Assembly (NCBI GenBank): GCA_940337035.1
Contig: CALNHX010001943.1
Span: forward strand, 1 to 64,000
DNA: 64,000 bases
Origin: Agriotes lineatus
Lineage: Eukaryota; Arthropoda; Insecta; Coleoptera; Elateridae
Direction: 5' to 3'
The notes beneath the pieces are model-generated. The model searched no databases, was not told the origin of the DNA, and saw only the letters and a list, made by a program, of their open reading frames with translations. Shown here in pieces: positions 11,599-22,802 of this stretch. Numbering within the stretch: position 1 is the stretch's first letter; every line of letters begins with the position of its first letter. The translations under genes were made by a program, and so were the position numbers.

Positions 11599-11920
11599 CA
11601 GTACAACCTCGTTAAGTGGGCCCCCTTTAAGTCTGCTCTCCGGGTAACCCGAACCGGTTTAGGAAAAATGTAAACAGAAATTAACAAGCTCTTTCCGCAA
11701 AAATTAGACATACATACATACCTGTACAACCGACAGTTGTATTTTTTTGTTGTATTGTGATGTGTCAATAGTTTAAAAGCGTTTTTCTCCTTAATATAAA
11801 AAATTATTGAAAGTATATTTTTATTTTTCATTTTTTTCTGCTCTCTTTCCGGCTAACCCGGATTTTCGATATGCCGGATCGGCCGCGGTCCCGGCTGGTC
11901 CGCCTTAACGAGGTTATACT
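11599..11920. mobile_element. pogo-like MITE, unit 2
   Basis: Same element as 10368-10682. The right end reads CTTAACGAGGTTATACT, the variant shared with the copies at 2628 and 40133, so those dispersed copies are closer to unit 2 than to unit 1. Confidence 0.78.
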
Positions 11921-12453
11921 TAATGGATTTAATTCAACATCCACTGAAGGTTTTTAAAATCATATGTTATTCTTTTGGGAGCCATCTTGGATTCCTTCTA
12001 GTGACTGCAATTATACTAGCAATTTGTGATTGATTTTGTAATTTATTCTTAAATAGCGATTATTTTGAAATAATGTTAACGGATTTTTGAAAGCATAATT
12101 TATTTCGGGACCTTTCTCTAGTTTCAGAAAATCGCATATGGTAAGACTAACGGTATTTTTAAATGTTGAAGCACCTTACTACGCCCCACATATCCGGTAC
12201 TTTGCCTAAGTATATAGGAAATCTCTGATCAAGTTCCTCTGAAAGTTTCGATGGTTCTAAATGCGTTTAAATCTAATCAAGTAAGGTAATTCTTCTTCAT
12301 GTATGTCAAATAACGCACTCCGGAGCAGCGATTCATCCTTTTTGTTTATTTAGAAAAATATTATGTGGATATAAGTGTGCTGATGGTCCGGCAAGACAAG
12401 GGCCAAAGCGTTCCTTCTTTGGTCTCGAACCTGCAATAGCTCTTTCATCGGCT

Positions 12454-12654
12454 TTGTTCAATATCATAATTAGTCAAAAAAGAGCTGCAACAGCAATTAT
12501 GATGGATGAGATGACACGAATACATGCCATATTATACCTACGGATTGCTATTGGAAAGATTGCAAGCTTCTGTGCACTGTTGCCAAGGAATAATCTCCGA
12601 CTTGTCGAGGATCTAATGTCCGGGCACTGCAAACTAAGATTCAGAAAAACATAA
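12454..12654 (+). pseudogene. LINE tail, truncated unit 3
   Basis: Begins like units 1 and 2 (FNIIISQKRAATAIM) but leaves the repeat after SGHCKLR, where the array stops. The MITE half of the unit is absent. Confidence 0.7.
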
Positions 12655-15239
12655 AATACACAGAAATTATGTGTAGTATTTTGGTATAAAATTTTATCTA
12701 AATCGATTCATAAATAAAGAAGATAGAAGCATGGGCCTAGTCTCATTGTCACCCGGTATACTAGAATTCAATAATTAAGAAAAACCTATAAACGATTTGA
12801 GAAGAATATTTAGTTATACGGCTGCTTTTTTTTCTTAGTCATCAATGTTTATATCTTCTGGATTGTTCCAGCTCGTGACTGTCTTAATTTTATAGCTGTT
12901 TCAGTTTTCCGTAATCTAAGCTGTTTTAGGCAAGTGATAGTATTCATTCTTTGGACGTCGGTTTTTCTACTATATATTTTTATCAATAGTTTCATTAACG
13001 CTTGTTACATTACTAGTAATGCCATCGTCTTGTAACATTTTGTTGATACTTATTTGCTGGGTTTGTTTCGAAAGATCCGTTACAATTGATATATGTTCTT
13101 TTGAATACATTAATTACCGTTTTATTCAAGAGCTTAGGGGTTGATGTAGATTTTGGTACGCATAAAATATTTTCCATTCAGCATAGTTTTTCTTTTTTGC
13201 TAGAAGATTGTAACACTTGCGCCTAAATTAAATTCCTATTACACATAAAAGGTATTTGAGTTTAATTCGTCGCGCTATCAAGCTTTGAATTTATCCGTTG
13301 TGAGAAAAGAAAATAACAGAATCCCAGCCACGATGCGCAAACAGAGCTGAAGAACCGACGGAGTGTTTTCCCCTTCCATGAAGCAGGGAGCTCATGTACC
13401 AATAACATCGTACGGAACGTATAAAAGGAAAATACATGGCCATTCCAGTAACTTGAAATTACCTGCCCTATCTTGAGAATACCTGACCCGTCCTGTTCCT
13501 AATCATATTGATATTTTCCGTCTCATACTTTCCTTCCGATCCCTACCTGTTTTATTTTGTACTGACACAGTTTCTGTCTTGCAGAATAAACTCAGGTCGA
13601 GTGAGCCCTTAGGGAGATAACAGCGTTTCTGTCAACTCATAGGTACTTTCAATTTTCCTGTAATTCGTCCGACTAGCCTGCCGTTAACATATTTATCCAA
13701 ACTTGCTTAATCCTAAGCGGCAGGCAGTATTTGAACGAGTTTAATCTTGTTAACATTAAAGTTTTCCGAGATTTTAATCGCCGCCGCTACCTGACCGAAA
13801 CTGCAACCTGCAGTTCACTGTATAAGAAACCCACCTGGAGAAACAAACAGAACGTAAGAAGCTGCTAAATTTTCCATGTTTCCACTTGCCTCATAAATTC
13901 GCCTGGACATTTTTCAGGGTAAGTAAAAAGTTCGTGTCGATTTAATCTGTCGGTCTTGGTTTTCCACCGGGGGGCTTTTTTTGATACAGCACCCAGTGCC
14001 ACACGGCCAAATTGAGGCTTGGGAATACAGCTGTTTTTACCCGCCTTCGGACGCTCCATGTATTGGCAATTTTTGGACCTTCGGATTCGCTGAATCCCCT
14101 GCTGCAGGAGTCATTAAAGCGCAGGAGAGGATCCGACAAGGAGGCTTTACCTTCAGGTCTAGTTTGCACCAATATTGCACGGTAAATTCCCCTTGGAAAC
14201 ACCAGCTTCAGGTAGCCCAAATTTGGGGCCAAACGAATTCGAAAACCGGCATATCATTCGGCATTGAGCTCGCTGCTGGACGCGCATTTGTGTTTTCTTC
14301 GAAACTAGGCGCCGCTGTAATCTTTCCTATACCGAGCCTAATTTTAATGTGTGAGATAAGGCGATTGCCTTGTTACGTATACATTGTAAGTATTAGTTGT
14401 AATTCTTGTTTCTAGGTACCTCATGCTATTTACTGATAAATTAGCTAAACTTAATTAGTCTAGCCAGTAATATTGTGGCCACCTGCGACTTTGCTGGTGG
14501 ACCGATGTGATATATTTACCTGTACTGTAATCCCGAATCTTGGAAAATTATACTGTGATATTGTCAATTATGAAGTTTTAATTTAGTCACGGCTGTTTAT
14601 TGTGTTTGAAGCTCCTCTTTCAGGAATTGAATTTGTGCTTTAAGCATTGTGAGTTTACGAATTTTCTTGAACACCTGGTTGCCCTCGCCCTATTGTAATA
14701 CAAAAAAAAACTAGTTGGCGCTGGGCATTTATTATTTCGTTCTACCGACTGTACTGTTAAATAACTGCACGCCTTCATCCGACTGAGCTGGCGATGGCGG
14801 CTGGATGTTGCACCCGCGTGTACAAAGCAATTCTTTGGAAGAATGACCAACGAATTAAATTAGATAATAAGGCCCCGAAGCATGTCTTGGAATAACTTCT
14901 CCACGGTTCGGCAGACTTGGAGAAAACATGTTTCAGTTCAACAGCCTGGGAGGTAAAGTCTGACTTCTGGGTACAAAGTAGTAGCATGTAGAATTGTAAA
15001 GATGGTATTTCTGCCAAAACGCAACTCAGCAAGAACTCTTAGAATTCTTAAATTGATAAGTTAGCGAATGACATTTTTCATTGTATTATTTAAATAAAAA
15101 ACAGGATGATCAGCTGTAAAGAAGTAACCTCAGATACTTGGCTTGAAAACTCATTTAACAAGGCTGTTTTTCAATAACCATAAAAAATAATCTATTATTG
15201 TATACATCTGCTCCATTATTTTCTTCTGGAGGTTTTGTG
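12641..15239. other. No recognisable gene; one 144-codon frame
   Basis: The region has a plus-strand open frame at 13981-14415 (144 codons) overlapping a 96-codon minus frame at 13942-14232. Neither shows a domain, signal peptide or splice context that I recognise. An open frame this long is not surprising by chance in 64 kb. No tandem repeats or inverted termini were noticed. Confidence 0.4.
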
Positions 15240-15936
15240 AAAGTGGCCGCTAGGTGAGGCTGCTTTCTTTTTTTTTGTGCTATTGTAGCTACCGGGCGCT
15301 GCATTGGCAGTTATTAATTTATCTATGACTGACCTAGTAGTAGTATTAGTAGTAGTTGTGGAGAGACCGAAGTCTAGCAAGTAGGCCACAACAGACCCCT
15401 TTTTGCCAACCCCATGACATCCCTCCAAACACCTCCGTTATCGTCCTCTTCGATGGGCTATTCTCTCAGCTTAAGCCTTCCTGATTTTCTAATAAAGATC
15501 AGAATATCGACCCAGGATAGGGCGTTCAACTCTTCCATTCTAAGCGTAGCTGCTCTAAGGGTTTTATACCTCAGTCGCTGGTGCGCCTCGCATTCTCCCA
15601 ACTAGTGAAAGGATGTTTCCTCATCCCTCCCACATCTTGGGCAAATGGGATCTGCCCCTTCTCCTATCAGTGTTAGGAATTTATTTAGTTTACAGTGGCC
15701 TGTCAAGATTCATATCAAGAGATTTGTGGTTCTCCGACTCTTTCCGATTCGCCAGACCGATTTCTTTGAATCAAGTCCTGCTAAGTGGTACTTTTCCTGG
15801 CAACAGCCCCTGCACTCTTTCCACTTTTCATCGCTGGTCTTGTAGGTTCCCTCGGTTAAGGCTGCTGAGACCTGCTGCCTTGTTATACCCAGAAGTGGTT
15901 CCGGTCCAAAACAAGTTTCCTCGGCTCCGAGTTTGA

Positions 15937-16305
15937 CTAGTTCGTCTGCCTTCTTGTTGCCTTCGACCCCTGTGTGTCCCGGGACCCAGACGAGCTCGAC
16001 GTATTTTTGCCTGCCAATTCAGCTAAAGCATCTCCACATTCCTGGACAAGAGCTAATCTTACCTTGGGCGAGAAGATTGCTTTTAGTGCGGCTTGGCTAT
16101 CAGAGAAAATATATATTTTTTGCTCTGCTGGTGTCCTGACCTCGTTCCTTGTTGCCACCGATAGAATGGCATAAACTTCTGCTTGGAATAGCGTGGTGAA
16201 TCTTCCTAAAGCATAGCTTTCTTGTACTCCTCGGCCTTCCATATAAATTCCTGCTCCAGAGGATTGCTTTTCCGCCACTCGAGAACCGTTCGTGTAGCAT
16301 ATCAA
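15937..16305 (-). pseudogene. LINE RNase H domain
   Basis: The first conserved strand is YTNGSRVAEKQSSGAGIY (the catalytic Asp of the usual YTDGS is replaced by Asn). Then come QAEVYAIL with the Glu and IYIFSDSQAALKAI with the second Asp. The frame shifts near the end, where GNEKADELVKLGAEE continues in another register. The lost first Asp and the shift mean an inactive enzyme. Confidence 0.8.
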
Positions 16306-16332
16306 GGCGTTCGGCTGGAGCTTAACCCTTTT

Positions 16333-16800
16333 CTACTCCGACTGTTCCTTGGTTGAGATAGTAAAAGAGTATCCTTTTTCTAACCTTAGCAGGACGTCTA
16401 CTTCGGTTACCGTGTAGGCTGATAGAAGTATTTCTCTAGCAGCCACGTCGGCGATTTTAGCATGGAATGTACGAACCCCCTCATCATTCCAAAGACGCAT
16501 TCTGAGATGGGTAGCTAGAGCCTCTCTCTTTATCCAAGTGTCAAGGCCCGGTAGTCCTAATATTTCTTCAAGTGTGGCCGTTGGGGTTGTCCTCGTTGCC
16601 CCTGTAATTCCGAGACAGGCTAGTCGTTGCACATTAGCCAATCTTACAGAAATACTGGGGCGCTCTACACTAAGCCACCAGACAAATGAGCCATACTGAA
16701 CTTTTGTCCTAACTACCAATGTCTAGAGCCAGTGCAGATTCTTGGGGTCTATCCCCTAGTCTCTGATTATTGCTCTGCGCTACTGCCATAAGGTCTAAAG
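16333..16800 (-). pseudogene. LINE reverse transcriptase C-terminus
   Basis: Contains VQYGSFVWWLSVERPSISVR and LACLGITGATRTTPTATLEE, the thumb region typical of RNase H-bearing LINEs. An upstream extension to about 16800 (WQ, stop, RRAIIRD, stop, GIDPKNLHWL) keeps the family pattern with two stops. The RT active site is not present. Confidence 0.8.
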
Positions 16801-19683
16801 AGAGCACAAGATGGACGATCGAATAAGTAAGGTACATTTTTGAATTAGGAAATTCTTCTTGACTATGAATATGATCAGGTAATTTTTCTTCTTCTCCTCA
16901 AAACATCTTCGTTGCCAACACGCTCTATTCAACTGATTCGGAGTCTGCGGATCGAAAGCATGAATCTTTATAGTATGGTTTCCTTAATGGTCCATGCCTT
17001 TGCGTAGTGCAGAATTGCGAAGACGCAAAAGTGAGACACGCACCTCTGAGGTGGGTATTAAGGCTCCGGCTTGTAATATGAATAACGCAGATCTGGCCTT
17101 CTCAATGCTTCATCGAATTTCCAGCGAGTGGTCCCAGTCTTTCTCGATAAGCACCAAATAGGGATCCTATGAAATACCCCCAAACTTATTGAAGCGTTGA
17201 AGTATCCAGAAGTAATTTCAGATATAAAACTAACTCGAAAACAGCAGTTTGGACGAGAGATACAAAGAGCAACTGCATCGTGGATGGGCAGAGGCAGGAT
17301 TTAAACAAGCTTGAATAGGAGTGACGGGATCAGTGTGAATTGTATCCACAGCCATTTTGGATACACATACAACATTTCTTGATTGAAACAGAGACTGCTT
17401 ATAGACTTAAATCCAAGAGCGATAAACAAATGTAAGACAGCTGTAAGTCAAAAGCGATTTAAGTATATCATATTTCCTAAAAAATAATATTATTTTCTAA
17501 ATCGAGATGTAAGCAATACTGGCTTGCGATTTTAAAAACCTGTATGTCAGTCTTGCAAACAGACACATTTTTTATGGCAGTTGCAACAATTTATTAGCGA
17601 TTAGCCATTAAACTATACTAAAGCTCGATTACATTGTTATGAAACCCACATAAACGATGATGAAGAGTATTTCCTTGCCAGATGAGGTTTTAGAGATTAC
17701 CCATTCGGACTTAAATCAGTTAGACGCATGCCACATTATAAAGTAAAGCTGGAAATTGCTCGGATTTTGTTATAGGCACAAACGCTTTATGTAACAACCA
17801 ATGCAATGAGCTTCTAAAATATAATGAAAAGCAAATTTAAATTTAAATTGAGCTGCTAATGGGCCTATTGTTATGTTGGTTTAAAATAGAAATGCCGCTT
17901 CCACTGCTTGCATGGAAACACAAGGAATATTTTGCGTTGAACTTTTTGGCGTGAACGTTACCCGAGGAGAGCGATTCAAAATTTAGTCAACTAGCGTCGC
18001 GTCAGGGAGAAGATTACAGTTTGGATCGAGACATTTTACAGCTTTAGTGGGTTTTTCGCCGATATATAACCTTCCCAGGCACAATATTACTTAAAGTTTT
18101 GTTTATGTCTTGTTAGCGTATCGCAGAACTTCAATTTTGACTTAGTAAGTACGCCACTGAATTACGTCACCATGTCCTTATCTCGACTTTATTTTTGTAT
18201 CGGCGCCGTCTTATAATCTTGATTGCATCCCCGTCTGGGTATGTAAATCGTTATTTGCAATCGGTGGTTAACTTGACGTCAGGCTACCCATACTACCGTC
18301 CTTAATTTATATTGCGACGTAACGTCACGCGTTAAGTAGAATTTTTAGGGGTAGTTTGATACCGACATTCTGATGTGTTTGATATGACTGCAGCAGATAT
18401 AATCCTTTTTGTGTTTTTCTACAGCAAAATGCAGTAGTACTTTTCAGAAAAGTGACAAAGCACGGGAGAGTCTTGTCATTACCTCACCTGTCAACAAACA
18501 TTATGGAGACGCACTAAAGCAACTTACTTGTACCTCTGTAAGGTTCTTGCAGGTCGTAACGGGGATAAATCCTGGAACACCATAGCACTTTAACAGAATT
18601 TGTTAATGACTATCACTAGCGATACTATTTAAAGGCAATATAGAAACGATAATCGTTTAGTCACATATTATGTGGGTAGGTCTGACTAAAGAACCGGAAG
18701 AAGTGAGACACATTTCTTTCAGTTCAATACTTTAATTAGAATTGCTTGTTCAAAAAGAGCTTTAAGGTACACTTATCTAAACACTAAATCTGGACACTGA
18801 TCTAGATGAAACTATAAAGGAGAGATGTGCATCGATGAATTGTAGGAAGTACCTACACTACTACTATTTTTACAACTGGAAAAAGTAATAAATTGTGGAA
18901 ACACTTTTAACTTATTTAACTTTGGTAAGTTTGCCACAGGTGTATATAATATCGTTTTAAAATAAATAAACTCGTTCAATCTCAGTAAATGATTTAAAAC
19001 ATATGACGAAAAAGCAATAAAAAGTTGCAGAATGGCGAAAAGTCATAATTTATTCAAGTTTGCCAAATAAACTAGCATCTCTGTCTTTACAGTTATTGGC
19101 ATCACTCGTCACTGTAAGCTTATTTCCAGAACTTGGAGTACCTACATAACAAACTGCTTTTAGTAAAAAACAGAAAGTGACACGAGCTCCACATTTATTC
19201 ACGACGAATGTGCTGGAGAAGAACAGCTCTGGGTTACGGGTTGCTTTGCCAGCCGTTATTGAACCTCAGGTGTTGTAAAATCTTGCTGCGCATTTTTCGG
19301 ATTGAGTAATTGTGTGGGATGTGATTGGATCCACACTCAGAATGGGATAAAGGGAATGGGATATTAGATGTGTCGTTCGATAAATCCTAATTTTATTCCT
19401 TTAGTCCCTGTTTTCGAAAAGTGACAATTTCTGGGGATGTAACTGAGTGGCGACGATTTCTAGATTCATTTTCTGCCATAGTAATCACAAAGGAATTTTT
19501 AAATCTATCTGCATGCAGCTAGGGGTTAAAAGGCTGGAGTCGAAACTCATATTTTAACATCAACGAACTGTTAGAGAAGATAATTTCTATTTTATAAACT
19601 GTTCTTAAGCAATACGAAGCAATAGAGACTTTATTTAAATAACATGATAGCAAGTGGGTGATGTCACTGTGGGACACGTTTTC
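16801..19683. other. No gene seen
   Basis: About 2.9 kb without an open frame above 60 codons that looks coding, and without inverted termini or tandem repeats that I could recognise. Confidence 0.5.
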
Positions 19684-19685
19684 TA

Positions 19686-20398
19686 CAGTGAGCGCCAAAA
19701 AGCATTGGCCAGTTTCAATTTGTAATAACAATTTATTTGCTTAAATTACACAGTTAATCAAAACTATGTCTTAAAGACTAAGAATGGGAGATTCACTTAT
19801 GAAAAATGCTGTCGGTTAAATGACTTTCCTCTTGTTGAATGCACTCTTTTAAACGGCCGGCGGCCGAAATCTCTCAACGCACGTTGCCGCATATCCTGCA
19901 GTATAGTTTCAATATTTGAATCGAATAAACATTTTAAGCTTTTCCAGATTTCTTATCTTTCTTGTAAATACTCTGCTCTTCAAGTAATCCCAAAGAAAAA
20001 AGTCACGAGTGGTATATCCCGCGATCTCGAGGGCCAAGGAAGGTCACCATAGCAAGAAATCAGTTTATTTGGAAACGATTGTCGTAGAAGATCCGCATTA
20101 ATTCTTGCGGTGTAATTGGTAGCACCGTCCTCTTGAAACCAATATTCATTTACTATCTCCTCTTCTATTTGCGATAAAAAGATCATTGAAGCATGTAATG
20201 TCTTTCCTCGAAAAAATAAGCCGCGACAGTCTTTGACGATGAAACAGCACACCAAACTGTCACTTTCGGAAGATGTCAAAGATTGAAACAAAACTCCCAA
20301 GTTTCCTATTTATGAAGAAATTATCATTTATTCCATAGGTGAAGTGTATGGGTTTTTATTAGGTATTGAAACTGACCAATGCTTTTTGGCGCTCACTG
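19686..20398 (-). mobile_element. Internally deleted mariner-like element
   Basis: The ends are CAGTGAGCGCCAAAAAGCAT at 19686 and its inverse ending at 20398, with TA on each side (19684-19685, 20399-20400). The inverted match runs at least 33 bases (through TGGYCAGTTTCAAT). Only part of a transposase is inside, so the 713-bp copy has lost most of its coding sequence. Confidence 0.88.
19980..20300 (-). pseudogene. mariner-like transposase fragment
   Basis: The minus-strand frame has YWFQEDGATNYTARINADLL, then WPSRSRDI, P, and FFFGIT. These correspond to the second catalytic Asp block (QDGA..H) and the third block (SPDxxPLDFFLW) of Tc1/mariner transposases. The third Asp is lost to a small deletion. 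The N-terminal half and first Asp block are missing or unrecognisable. Confidence 0.75.
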
Positions 20399-20554
20399 TA
20401 TATAATGGATAATTCTGACGAGCTCATAAATTTGAGCCACAATTGTAACTCATTCCTGATTCATTGCACAAACTCATACTATTCAAAACTACAAAAGAGA
20501 GAAGTTTTCCAGTGTAGGATCGCTAGTTTCCCATCGGGCGTCTTCCCGGGTGGC

Positions 20555-21332
20555 GGATAGGAGAACGTCGTGAACGTGAGTAATATTTGAAAATAGGGCA
20601 GTGAACGTGAGTGAAAATGTCCAAGGCGTGATTCACGTTTCACGTTAATTTCGCTTTAAATATTTAATATCGAACAAAAGACTGCATTGTGTCCCGCTCC
20701 CCCGCTACATACCCATGTGAAAGATCTAGAGCTAGAACGGTAGGTCATCGTACTTGTGTGTGGCGGCCTGCAGCAACCGAGCTTCGCACCTGTGTTGTGT
20801 TGTGAATGTTGCATTTACAGTCAATCGCGTGTCTGCATCTATAGGCGACCAAGTAGTTAAGTAAGTTCACGTTTAGTTCCTCGGACGTTAAAGTACCTTT
20901 AAAGGTTGGATTCAAAAGTGTTGCCTACCAACATACCACTTCTTGTACTGGTATCAGTAAGAGAATTGCCAATTCCAATGACAGATTTTGGCATTAAAAG
21001 TCTTTGAAGTAGGTTGCAAGAAATGTTTTTGCGAGAAATCACTATTTATTCCTTGCTGTAAGCTATTGCAGTCAATTTTCATTTACTTATTTTTGTCTAC
21101 TATTCTGATTGCAACATTTCACGTAAATTATTTAACGCTCAAAACATGTTTTACTTTAGAATTTTTAGTTCTGTTGAAGGTCCTTTATTGGTTTTAAATT
21201 TAAACATCCGTTCTATCTGAATCTGAATTTTCAAATAAAAGGTGCGGGTCACGTCGTGAGTGGAGAGTCATGCCGTGAACGTGATTGTTTATAGCAAGAG
21301 TGAAACGTGCGTGACGTGACTCCCATCTCTAG
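20555..21332. mobile_element. Possible hAT-like fragment with GTGAACGTGA repeats
   Basis: GTGAACGTGA or close variants recur near 20569, 20603, 20628 (inverted) and 21269, at both ends of a ~780-bp block. The right edge reads CGTGACTCCCATCTCTA; inverted, this is TAGAGATGGGAGTCACG, which resembles hAT termini of the TAGRGATG type. A matching left end and an 8-bp target duplication were not found, so the left edge may be truncated. Confidence 0.35.
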
Positions 21333-22025
21333 GGTAAGAACGTATGTAGTCAGATTGAATAGTGTACTGCACAATTTTACTGTTAGGTAGCGGGTAGCTA
21401 AGAAGTAAAGCATTTGAGATTACAGTTGGCAAGTAGTGAGGGTAAACCTCATGCTCAGACACCATCGTACGTTCTCCGGCCAATATATCTATACAATCAC
21501 CTTTGATGGTTGTCATCTTTATAGAACGGATATTTTTCCTGTACATTACAACAGATTAGGCGATCCAACTGCTCGGGGGGTCGCTTCAGAAGAAGCAGTA
21601 ATAGAACTTGTTCCATGGAACCACATCTTTTGATTAATTGATTAATTTTGTTTAACCTACGATTTTCGGGATTAAATTGCATCATTGTTGAGGTAGAAGA
21701 GCTCAGCGTTTAGCTCAGTTTTGTAAGAGTTTCATTGGAGTGTGGGGAGGAGAAGAGCGAAATGCAGAATGCCTTCCATACTCATGAGAAAGCTTCTTAC
21801 CACAGTGAACAAAAATGTGAGTTCTTCTTCTGCATCAATGACACGGTCCAACCTCGAAGGTGGATTAAATCATCGTGAAAAGCTTCAAAGTAATCCGATC
21901 GTAATGTTTTTTCCGCATCATGTATGTTCTAAACAACGATCTGTTTGAACAACGGGAAATATTATTTTCTAATACAGATCACGACCTTATTACTATAGTT
22001 TACAAAAACCGTTAGAAAATTATTC

Positions 22026-22802
22026 TCAAGACTCCAACTTTAAGGCAGCTTTGCTATAAGTCAAACTGTCATCAAGAAGCGACTCGAACGTTGTAGAAGG
22101 AACTTCCGTTACAGTATCCAAAGTGTCCTCTTCGTAGTCGACATCAAAACCTTCATCACGAAGCTGAGTCCATGGATACTTAGGCCAAATCTGTCAAATA
22201 AGGAAAGATTTTAGTTGTTCCTGTGCACAACTACTGATCGTACCTGCTTGCTTGGCTTGACATGTTTGTCTGATTTTTGCGATTTACCTGGCTTCCCATG
22301 TTTACCTGGCTTATGCAGTTTGCTTGGCTTATGTTTGACTGGATTGTCTCGGTTGGGTAACTTGTTTGGTTGATCCCGGTCACTTGGTCTAGCTGGTTTT
22401 CTTGGCTTGGTTATTTTTTCTGCTTTGCCTTGTTTGCCTGACTTTCCTGAAATGGTCTTGTTGGCGTAATGTACGCACATGTGGGGCCTAATGCAGTAGG
22501 ATCCCCTGTCGAGGCGCACTTTGCCAGGTCGGCAGTAACACCCGCTGACGCAGTGCACAATTTGACAGTGTTGATGCCTTACTATTCCCGGACAGTCGTT
22601 GGCGCACACCCATTCGCAACTGCGGTACACCTCATTCTTTCCACAAGTCCCTAAATCGTCGAAATTAAAATTACTTCCTTGAGGGATTGGTATACCTACT
22701 GCTAACGCGAGGCTCGAACGGCTGACGTGATGACCAGCATTGGGTTTGGAAGAACTTTAGGGCCAGAAGAAAGGCTAACAGCACTTCTGTCGGTTTGGTC
22801 AT
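22026..22802 (-). CDS. Secreted TIL-domain (protease-inhibitor-like) protein, 3 exons
   Basis: Predicted 224-residue extracellular protein. Exon 1 (22802-22700) begins MTKPTEVLLAFLLALKFF, a signal peptide, and ends in phase 1 at A|GTAGGT. A 49-bp intron ends in ATTTAG at 22651. Exon 2 (22650-22244) holds ten cysteines at residues 37, 46, 50, 54, 63, 68, 72, 74, 87 and 93, the trypsin-inhibitor-like (TIL) pattern. A Lys/Pro/Gly-rich stretch (KPGKHGKPGK) follows to residue 170. Exon 2 ends CAG|GTACGA in phase 0. A 53-bp intron (22243-22191) with a TCTTTCCTTATTTGACAG acceptor leads to exon 3 (22190-22026), an acidic tail (FDVDYEEDTLD) ending LKLES, stop. The three exons total 675 nt, exactly 225 codons. 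TIL domains usually inhibit serine proteases, but inhibitor activity is not shown here. A possible GTAAGT donor at 22851 upstream of the ATG may mean an extra 5' UTR exon. It is the only probable host gene in the window. Confidence 0.72.

Larger units (their letters stand above)
9371..12640 (+). repeat. Tandem array of ~1.23-kb LINE-tail/MITE units
   Basis: The landmark GTTAACGGATTTTTGAAAGC recurs at 9606, 10837 and 12075 (periods 1231 and 1238). Unit 0 (9371-9605) is internally deleted: TGCAA jumps directly to AATAAATACAG. Unit 3 (12075-12640) is cut off after GGGCACTGCAAACTAAG. Each full unit carries, in order, a unique block, the C-terminal part of a LINE RNase H and zinc motif, an AATAAA-bearing 3' tail, a pogo-type MITE, and a ~150-bp spacer. 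Units differ by scattered substitutions and small indels. Confidence 0.93.
15240..16800 (-). mobile_element. I/R1-group LINE fragment with RNase H
   Basis: Minus strand from 16800: RT C-terminal thumb, RNase H, C-terminal zinc motif, 3' UTR. Conserved strings appear in order but in shifting frames: RRAIIRD, DPKNLHWL, KVQYGSFVWW, LACLGITGATRTTPTATLEE, then RNase H, then CPRCGRDEET, then GCHGVGKKG. The catalytic RT core is missing, so this is a 5'-truncated copy. It is related in type to the LINE tail in the 9.4-12.6 kb array but clearly a different family. Confidence 0.82.

Noticed and set aside
9986..12654. The repeated 105-codon frame as a tandem host gene family
   Set aside because: The GHCKL..H..MGL and shifted CRRC..CECPA strings identify it as the decayed C-terminus of a LINE.
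13942..14415. Overlapping 144- and 96-codon frames as a host gene
   Set aside because: No domain, signal peptide, splice context or homologous strand that I recognise; lengths are within chance for 64 kb. Left as unassigned.
15613..16174. Plus-strand frames of 66-107 codons
   Set aside because: They lie opposite the LINE RNase H and zinc-motif region; the minus strand carries the recognisable residues.
20500..20570. Left end of the possible hAT fragment
   Set aside because: No sequence here mirrors TAGAGATGGGAGTCACG well and no 8-bp match to the right flank GGGTAAGA was found.
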